A DNA stretch of 64,000 nt. Source: Akkermansiaceae bacterium. GTDB lineage: Bacteria > Verrucomicrobiota > Verrucomicrobiia > Verrucomicrobiales > Akkermansiaceae. The translations under genes and the position numbers were made by a program. The stretch lies in NCBI GenBank assembly GCA_024233115.1, contig JACKQB010000007.1, positions 232,494 through 296,493 of the forward strand, read 5' to 3'. Each line of letters begins with the position of its first letter. Positions within the stretch are counted from its first letter, which is position 1. Positions 58,742-64,000 of the stretch are shown piece after piece. Below the pieces are notes generated by a model, which was not told the origin of the DNA, did not search any database, and saw only the letters and a list, made by a program, of their open reading frames with translations.

Positions 58742-60211
58742 ATGAAGCCCCGTATCCTTTCCCTGCTTTGCCTGATGACAGCCTGCGGCCAAGTGCATGC
58801 AGACCCCAACCAAAAAGGTTTCGGTGAGCCTGACACGGGTCCGATTGCCCAGAAGAAGGAGGCTACCGGAAAACAGGCGGTGATACCACTCAAGTATGGT
58901 GCCAATCAGGAAAAAAGAATGGACCCGGCGATGCTCAGGTGGCGGAACAACCGCGTCGGTCAATTTATTCATTATGGCCTCTACGCCATCCCCGCCGGCA
59001 CCTGGAAGGGTAAAACCTATTCCTTCGCCGCGGAGTGGCTGCCGAAAAAGGCCAAGGTCCCGAGGGAAGAATGGGCCGAGTTGCGGCACCAGTTCAACCC
59101 CGTCAATCTCAAGCCGAAAGAGTGGGCCGCCATGGCCAAGTCGATGGGCATGCGTTCGTTGATGATCACCACCAAACACCACGATGGCTTTTGCCTCTGG
59201 CCAAGCAAATACACCGATTTCGATATCGAGAACACACCTTACAAAAAGGACCTGTTAGGAGAGATCATCAAGGCTTATGACGATGCCGGCATCGACGTGA
59301 TTCTTTATTACTCCGTCTTGGATTGGCATCACCTCGGGTGGAGGGACGAACTCAAAACAAAAGAGGACCACGAGGCTTTTGAAACCGTTAAAGCATATAC
59401 CAGAAACCAGTGTTTTGAGTTGTTGGAACGATACCCGTTTATCAAAGGCTTCTGGTTTGACGGCACCTGGAACAAGAGTTACGCCACGACCTGTGCCAAG
59501 TTTTCTTACGATCTTGAACACGACCTGAAAGCGAAAAAGCCGGGCCTGCTGATCAACTGCCGGCTGCGCGTCGATGAGCACGGCTCGCGGAACAGCGACT
59601 CGAACGGCAAGCTCATGGCGGATTTTAAATTCCTCGAAAGGGTGCTCGCCACGGACCACTTCCCCTACGACTGGGAGGCCGGTGTCACCCTGCCGGAAAA
59701 CCAGTGGGGGTACCACGCCGACTGGACTCTGAGTCATGTGAAATCGACCAATGAAGTCATCGAGCAACTCGCGCAAAGCATCGCGTATGGCGGCGGATTC
59801 CGTCTCAATTTCGGCCCCAAACCCGATGGCACATTCCGCGCCGAGGAGGTGAAGGTCGCAGGCGAACTTGCCAAGTGGATGGCGGTGAACAGCGAGGCGA
59901 TCCATCACTGCTCCAGCGTCGACTTCAAAAAACAAGACTGGGGATACTTCACCCGCAACACCGAGACCAACGAGACCTACATGATCGTTTGCAATATCCC
60001 GATCATGGGCAAACTCCGTGTCCAGTTGTCCAACCTGACCGGTGATGAAAAGAAACACAACCCGGTGAAACAAAACATCAGCTCGGCGAAAATCCTCGGC
60101 TCCGGCGAAAGCCTCGGCATCGAGCGCTATGACAGCGATGAGTTCCTGCTCGAACTTCGCAAAAAAGACTTTTCCGCCCCCTTTGTCGTCAAACTTGAGA
60201 TCGCTAAATAA
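58742..60211 (+). CDS. Alpha-L-fucosidase, family GH29
   Basis: Starting at the ATG 58742 (MKPRILSLLCLMTACGQVHA) gives a signal peptide; the open frame begins at 58706. The 489-residue enzyme shows GH29 hallmarks: GQFIHYGLYAIPAG, the KHHDGFCLWPS segment that contacts fucose, DVILYYSVLDWH, and the nucleophile aspartate in KGFWFDGTW (about residue 240). The acid/base residue is not conserved enough to name. It removes terminal fucose, probably from a sulfated polysaccharide, after or alongside the sulfatases and PL8 lyase. A decayed second copy remains at 62725-62867. Confidence 0.92.
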   Translation: MKPRILSLLCLMTACGQVHADPNQKGFGEPDTGPIAQKKEATGKQAVIPLKYGANQEKRMDPAMLRWRNNRVGQFIHYGLYAIPAGTWKGKTYSFAAEWLPKKAKVPREEWAELRHQFNPVNLKPKEWAAMAKSMGMRSLMITTKHHDGFCLWPSKYTDFDIENTPYKKDLLGEIIKAYDDAGIDVILYYSVLDWHHLGWRDELKTKEDHEAFETVKAYTRNQCFELLERYPFIKGFWFDGTWNKSYATTCAKFSYDLEHDLKAKKPGLLINCRLRVDEHGSRNSDSNGKLMADFKFLERVLATDHFPYDWEAGVTLPENQWGYHADWTLSHVKSTNEVIEQLAQSIAYGGGFRLNFGPKPDGTFRAEEVKVAGELAKWMAVNSEAIHHCSSVDFKKQDWGYFTRNTETNETYMIVCNIPIMGKLRVQLSNLTGDEKKHNPVKQNISSAKILGSGESLGIERYDSDEFLLELRKKDFSAPFVVKLEIAK

Positions 60212-60245
60212 GTTCTCACCCACACCTCCACCCTAACAGGTCATC

Positions 60246-62657
60246 ATGATTAAACCACTTATTTACAGCGGCCTCTTGTTTTCAACTGGCTTGCTGCTGG
60301 CCGAAGAGAACCCAAGCGCGCGCCCCGCACAGCTGCTGGCCGATACCACATTCACCACCACGCAGCTTGCCGAGGACTCCAATCAATCCATGCCGCTCGG
60401 CAACGGAGATATTGGCGTCAACGTCTGGACGGAAGCCAATGGCGACCTGCTTTTCTATATCAGCAAATCAGACGCATGGGGCGAAAACTCGGAAACCCTC
60501 AAGATCGGCAAACTCCGGCTCCACATCGACTCCCAACCATTTGCGCCCGGACAGGTGGTGCAAAAACTCACCGCCCACGATGGCCTCTACTCGGTGAATG
60601 CCACCCAAAAAAACGGCGGCACTGTCACCGTCGAACTCTGGGTGGACGCCCACCATCCGCAAGTCATGCTGCGGGTGCAAAGCACGGACGATGAAATTTT
60701 CACCCTGAGCAACGAGCAGATGCGCAAGGAGGACCGGGTGGTGCAAACCCACATCTCCCCCTGGACCGCCTGCGAAGCGAACCAGGCCTACGCCATGGAT
60801 ATGAATGGTCAGGCAACTCTCACCTTCCACAAGGATGACATCGTTCCTCTGGCGAAGCAGCCGTCCGCCATCGCCTGGGCGCACTATAACAGAACCAGCG
60901 TCTGGAAAGAAAACATCCGCGTCAACTGGCTCGATGAAAATGATCAGGAGCTGGTCGATCCGCTGACGCAATTTGCATTCGGTGCCCATGTGCGTGCCGA
61001 TGGCTTGAGTAAAAAATCCGACACCGAACTCACCACACCGACACCGCAAAAAAACCTAACAGCCGCAATCACCGTGTTTCGTGCCAAGGTGCCGAGCCTG
61101 GATAGCTGGCGGGATCAAGTCACCCGGCTCGCAGCGCAGCAGCGCGGCACCTACCAGGACCGCCTCCGTGCCCACAAAAAATGGTGGAGCGACAAGTTTG
61201 ACCATTCCTACCTCAGTGTCCGCGGCTCGCGCGCCGCCGAGAAGGTGTCGCAGAACTATAACCTGCAGCGCTACGTCACCCTGGCAGCAGGACGCGGCAA
61301 CCACCCGATCCGCTTCAACGGCTCGATCTTCACCTTCGATTACGCACAGACCGCCCCGCTCGGCGGCGCGGAGGATTTTGGCGCCGACTACCGCCGCTGG
61401 GGTTCGCAGGTCTTCATTCAGAACACCCGACTCAATTACTGGCCGATGCTGACCAGCGGTGACTTCGACACCATGGACCCGCTGTTTGATTACATCAAAC
61501 GCATCACACCCGCGCTCAAACACATCGCCACCCACCACGGCGTCAGTGAGGAAATCGGCGCCATGGCGACCTACGAATCGATGACCCCCTGGGGGACCCT
61601 CGCATCCCGCGGCGCCTCCACCGCAAAAACCTTCAAGGAACTCTCTGAGATATCCTGGGGACTGCACTATCACGGCAGCGCGCTCGAGCTGCTGCTCATC
61701 GCCGTCGACCGCTACCGCTTTGCCCCCGAGCCCGAGTTTGGCGAGAAATTCCTGCTGCCCTTTGCCGACGGCGTGCTCAAGTTCTACGACGCCTTCTTCG
61801 AAAAATCCCCCGAGGGACAGATGATCATCAACTGCAACTCACTGGAGACCTACGAAAAAAGCACCAACCCCAGCCCAGATATCGCCGGCCTCAAGAAAAA
61901 TTTAGAGAGCCTGCTCAGTCTCGATATCGTCAAAGGCGAACGCCGCGCCTACTACCAGCGCTTGCTCAAATCCGTTCCCCCGATCCCGCTGAAACCAGCC
62001 CATCTTGAATACGGCTTCAAGAAAAGCATGCTCGATAAGTATGGCCACTGGGTGGATTTCTCCCAATCCGCACGCGTCAGTCAGGCGGACCAAAAGCTGA
62101 TCGCCCCCGCCGAGGTCGTTCGCCAGAAGGCATGGAACCAGGAAAACCCGGAGCTCTACACCATCTTCCCCTACCGGAATTTTCATATCGGCATGCGGGA
62201 GCAAGATCCAGACGCCTACGACATCGCGCGCCGCAGCTATCTCGACCGCATTTTCCAACAAGACATCGGCTGGTGTCAGGACCCGATCCAGGCCGCCTGG
62301 CTCGGCCTCACCGAGGAAGCAAAACTCCGCGTCGTGCGCCGGTTTAATGCCAAGCAACCCTACGTCCTCTGGCCGACGTTCTGGAAGTCGAACTACGACT
62401 GGACACCGGACCAGGACAACGGCGGTGTCGCGCTCTGCGCCCTGCAGGCGATGGTCATTCAATACGACCAGGATCAGATCTACCTCTGCCCCGCGTGGCC
62501 GAAGGAATGGGGTCTCAAATTCAAAGTCCACGGACCACTCAACACCACCATCACCGGCGAAGTGAAGGACGGCGAGCTGAACTACACCGTCACCCCCGCG
62601 TCCCGCGCCGCAGCAGTGCACTCCCTGCTCGGAAAAAAGGAACCCCTCGACCAATAG
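60246..62657 (+). CDS. DUF5703/GH95-like (alpha/alpha)6-barrel glycosidase candidate
   Basis: The 803-residue secreted protein (signal MIKPLIYSGLLFSTGLLLAE) begins with NQSMPLGNGDIGVNVWTEAN and ISKSDAWGENSETLKIGKLR, the pattern of the DUF5703 N-terminal domain that resembles GH95 and related alpha-L-fucosidases. A long helical barrel follows (about residues 330-720; YNLQRYVTLAAGRGNHPIRF, NTRLNYWPMLTSGDFDTMDP, WCQDPIQAAWLGLTEEAKLR) and a small C-terminal beta domain. It lies 35 bases after the fucosidase and is probably co-transcribed. I infer a glycosidase acting on the same glycan. Family and linkage need experiment. Confidence 0.75.
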   Translation: MIKPLIYSGLLFSTGLLLAEENPSARPAQLLADTTFTTTQLAEDSNQSMPLGNGDIGVNVWTEANGDLLFYISKSDAWGENSETLKIGKLRLHIDSQPFAPGQVVQKLTAHDGLYSVNATQKNGGTVTVELWVDAHHPQVMLRVQSTDDEIFTLSNEQMRKEDRVVQTHISPWTACEANQAYAMDMNGQATLTFHKDDIVPLAKQPSAIAWAHYNRTSVWKENIRVNWLDENDQELVDPLTQFAFGAHVRADGLSKKSDTELTTPTPQKNLTAAITVFRAKVPSLDSWRDQVTRLAAQQRGTYQDRLRAHKKWWSDKFDHSYLSVRGSRAAEKVSQNYNLQRYVTLAAGRGNHPIRFNGSIFTFDYAQTAPLGGAEDFGADYRRWGSQVFIQNTRLNYWPMLTSGDFDTMDPLFDYIKRITPALKHIATHHGVSEEIGAMATYESMTPWGTLASRGASTAKTFKELSEISWGLHYHGSALELLLIAVDRYRFAPEPEFGEKFLLPFADGVLKFYDAFFEKSPEGQMIINCNSLETYEKSTNPSPDIAGLKKNLESLLSLDIVKGERRAYYQRLLKSVPPIPLKPAHLEYGFKKSMLDKYGHWVDFSQSARVSQADQKLIAPAEVVRQKAWNQENPELYTIFPYRNFHIGMREQDPDAYDIARRSYLDRIFQQDIGWCQDPIQAAWLGLTEEAKLRVVRRFNAKQPYVLWPTFWKSNYDWTPDQDNGGVALCALQAMVIQYDQDQIYLCPAWPKEWGLKFKVHGPLNTTITGEVKDGELNYTVTPASRAAAVHSLLGKKEPLDQ

Positions 62658-62724
62658 CGATCACCTAACGAAACACCCAAACCAAACCTCGATATAACCA
62701 ACACGACACTCTTAAAACACACCC

Positions 62725-62867
62725 TAAAAAAAGGACATGTTAGAAGACATCGTCAATGCCTATCACGCCGCCGGTATCGAGCGCTATGAGGTGATGAGTT
62801 CCCGCTCAAACTTCACAAGAAAGACTTTTCCGCCCCCTTTGTCATCAAACTCGAAATCGGCAAATAG
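62725..62867 (+). pseudogene. Remnant of a second GH29 fucosidase, internally deleted
   Basis: The stretch starts like the intact fucosidase at base 59246 (AAAAAGGACATGTTAGAAGA; LEDIVNAYHAAGI), jumps at the word GGTATCGA (GGCATCGA in the intact gene), and continues like its last codons (bases about 60114-60211; GIERYE...KDFSAPFVIKLEIGK and stop, with small frame changes). So the middle and the beginning are gone. Both ends of the deletion in the intact gene carry GGCATCGA, pointing to deletion by short-repeat recombination. Confidence 0.87.
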
Positions 62868-62922
62868 GTTTCCTGACCTTCATGCCCGGCAACCCCCGGC
62901 AGCCCGGGCCGCCGCCAATGAG

Positions 62923-62952
62923 AAGGGATTGGGCGCATGCACCCAATCCCTT
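62923..62952. terminator. Strong stem-loop between convergent genes
   Basis: AAGGGATTGGG (62923-62933) pairs perfectly with CCCAATCCCTT (62942-62952) around an 8-base loop. It lies between the fucosidase remnant and the stop of the PEP-CTERM gene at 62987, which converge on it, so it probably terminates both. There is no clear T-run on either side. Confidence 0.7.
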
Positions 62953-62986
62953 CCGTGATCTCTGGTTTTATTACACCGGAGGGTGC

Positions 62987-63823
62987 TTACTTCCTGCGCC
63001 GAAGCAGCAGGGCAACACCGCCAAGACCGAGCAGCGCGGCGGATGATGGCTCCGGCACGCTGGCTAGGTAGCTCTCGACCTGGGCCTGCTGGCCAGCATC
63101 GAGCACGTGGTCATAGATCAGCACTTGGGAAATGGTGCCGTTGAAATCGTGGCTATTGTTGCCGTCCCAGAAGCCGAACAGCGTGGTCGGATGGTCGGTG
63201 GTAAAGTCTGTGCCGTCGTAGTTGGCAATCGTCGCGCTGGTGGTCGAACCAACGGGACCCCAGGTAATGTCTCCGGTGCTGCCGTCCAGGGTGAACTTGA
63301 GGGTAAGCAGGGTGTCATCAACATCCACGCTAGGCCCGTTGGCGATATAGTCCTGGTCGCCTCCCGCATCCCTGGCTCCACTGCCCGAATCGCCCGTGCG
63401 CACCATCAGCAGTGAATTGCCCGGTCCGTAGTCATTGAACAGGGTGCCTCCTGCTCCCGAAGTGGCGCTGCGCTCCACCATGAAATACATGGTGTACGAG
63501 GTCGAATCCGTGAAGTCGCCACCAAACTGGAAGAGCGAGTTGCTCAGGGTGACGCCGGCACCACCGCCAACACCGCTGGTGGTGCTGAAGCTGGCGGTCC
63601 CTCCGTTGCGGGTCGCATTGTTCGCTCCCGTGGTGCCCTTGTTGGTCCAGGTGCCGATGTTATCGCCTTCCGTCAGGGTGGTGTTCCCCGCGCCGTCAAT
63701 GTCGCTGGAGTCCAGCCACACGTCCAGACCGGTCGTGTAAGTCAAGGTGGCTGCGGAGGCGGATCCCAGGGAGGCCACCGCAGTAGTCAGTATCAGTGCG
63801 TAGTCGATTGGTTTCATCATCAT
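62987..63823 (-). CDS. PEP-CTERM protein with LamG/concanavalin-like domain
   Basis: The 278-residue protein begins with a signal peptide (MMMKPIDYALILTTAVASLG then SASA) and a domain whose sequence (GLDVWLDSSDIDGAG, SYTMYFMVERSATSGAGGTL, LFGFWDGNNSHDFNGTISQV) fits the LamG/laminin-G jelly roll found on carbohydrate-binding secreted proteins. It ends with VPEPSSAALLGLGGVALLLR and RRK, the exosortase sorting tail. It is the fourth PEP-CTERM protein in the window. Which of the three initial ATGs is used is not decidable. Confidence 0.9.
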   Translation of the reverse strand: MMMKPIDYALILTTAVASLGSASAATLTYTTGLDVWLDSSDIDGAGNTTLTEGDNIGTWTNKGTTGANNATRNGGTASFSTTSGVGGGAGVTLSNSLFQFGGDFTDSTSYTMYFMVERSATSGAGGTLFNDYGPGNSLLMVRTGDSGSGARDAGGDQDYIANGPSVDVDDTLLTLKFTLDGSTGDITWGPVGSTTSATIANYDGTDFTTDHPTTLFGFWDGNNSHDFNGTISQVLIYDHVLDAGQQAQVESYLASVPEPSSAALLGLGGVALLLRRRK

Positions 63824-64000
63824 GTCGGATTTTTGTTGTATGGTTATTTGCCCGGAGGCTTGTCATTTTATTCGATGGAAGTTTGTTATGAATTAGCTTC
63901 TGCCCAAAGCTTCCAAAACAACTCAGAACGTGGATGCTGTTTTCGCAAAAAAAATGTTAATTTTTTGGCGAAAGTCCACATATGAGGATGAATACATTAT
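63824..64000 (-). promoter_or_regulatory. Upstream region of the PEP-CTERM gene, nothing decisive seen
   Basis: This AT-rich 177-base end of the window is the presumed promoter and leader of the gene at 62987-63823. I find no convincing hexamers or other gene. Confidence 0.3.

Noticed and set aside
1..64000. Enrichment of the shorter word GTTAG/CTAAC
   Set aside because: My count by eye (roughly 75) is not above a simple base-composition expectation of about 100; only the 7-base form looked enriched.

Overview
The window looks like chromosomal DNA from a marine or aquatic member of the Verrucomicrobiota (Rubritaleaceae/Akkermansiaceae-like). The reasons are the high GC content, four PEP-CTERM proteins ending in VPEP...LLRRRK tails, a carboxyspermidine-type polyamine pathway, secreted sulfatases and polysaccharide-degrading enzymes, and an ftsZ gene. 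No identity search was possible, so the taxonomy is inference. I see no rRNA, tRNA or CRISPR array.

Region by region: (1) 1-15.5 kb is mostly housekeeping: ftsZ (cut by the window edge), a PEP-CTERM protein, a YugP-like membrane protein without its zinc motif, a large TPR protein, a lipoprotein hydrolase, an orphan RelE-like protein, comEC, a LolC/E-type permease, a purple acid phosphatase and a DEDD-type exonuclease. (2) 15.5-18.1 kb is an unusual minus-strand trio: ATP-grasp ligase, eukaryotic-like protein kinase and SET-domain methyltransferase. (3) 18.4-23.9 kb is a spermidine operon: arginine decarboxylase, carboxynorspermidine synthase, carboxynorspermidine decarboxylase and agmatinase. 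(4) 24-26.8 kb encodes a ferredoxin, a ferric-reductase-like membrane protein and a Tat-exported fumarate-reductase-type flavoprotein, likely one electron-transfer chain. (5) 26.9-35.4 kb is an NfeD/YqiJ-like protein, a YqiK-type flotillin and a 1687-residue AAA ATPase (DUF3686 'DNA repair ATPase' type). This module has been invaded by a GxxExxY gene bounded by 35-bp inverted repeats and is followed by a four-helix-bundle (23S rRNA intervening-sequence type) gene. (6) 36-41.6 kb is an accessory zone: a secreted protein, a discoidin-like PEP-CTERM protein, a frameshifted IS4-type transposase, a RAYT (REP-associated tyrosine transposase) with a 279-bp tandem duplication of its 5' part, and a decayed copy of the ATPase C-terminus. 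(7) 41.6-63.8 kb is a polysaccharide-degradation zone: two sulfatases, two right-handed beta-helix proteins, an alpha/alpha-toroid lipoprotein, a PL8 chondroitinase-like lyase, a GH29 fucosidase, a DUF5703/GH95-like enzyme, and the remnant of a second fucosidase.

The most striking feature is repeat ecology. At least four short repeat families occur between genes, directly against start codons, around the GxxExxY and four-helix-bundle genes, and in frame inside coding sequences. Four different palindromes lie in one 220-residue stretch of the AAA ATPase, and one repeat lies inside the four-helix-bundle gene. Ghost copies of the ATPase, the RAYT and the fucosidase show that local duplication and deletion have been frequent. 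Together the polyamine genes form a complete arginine-to-spermidine route, and the 41-63 kb genes suggest growth on a sulfated, possibly fucosylated, chondroitin-like glycan.
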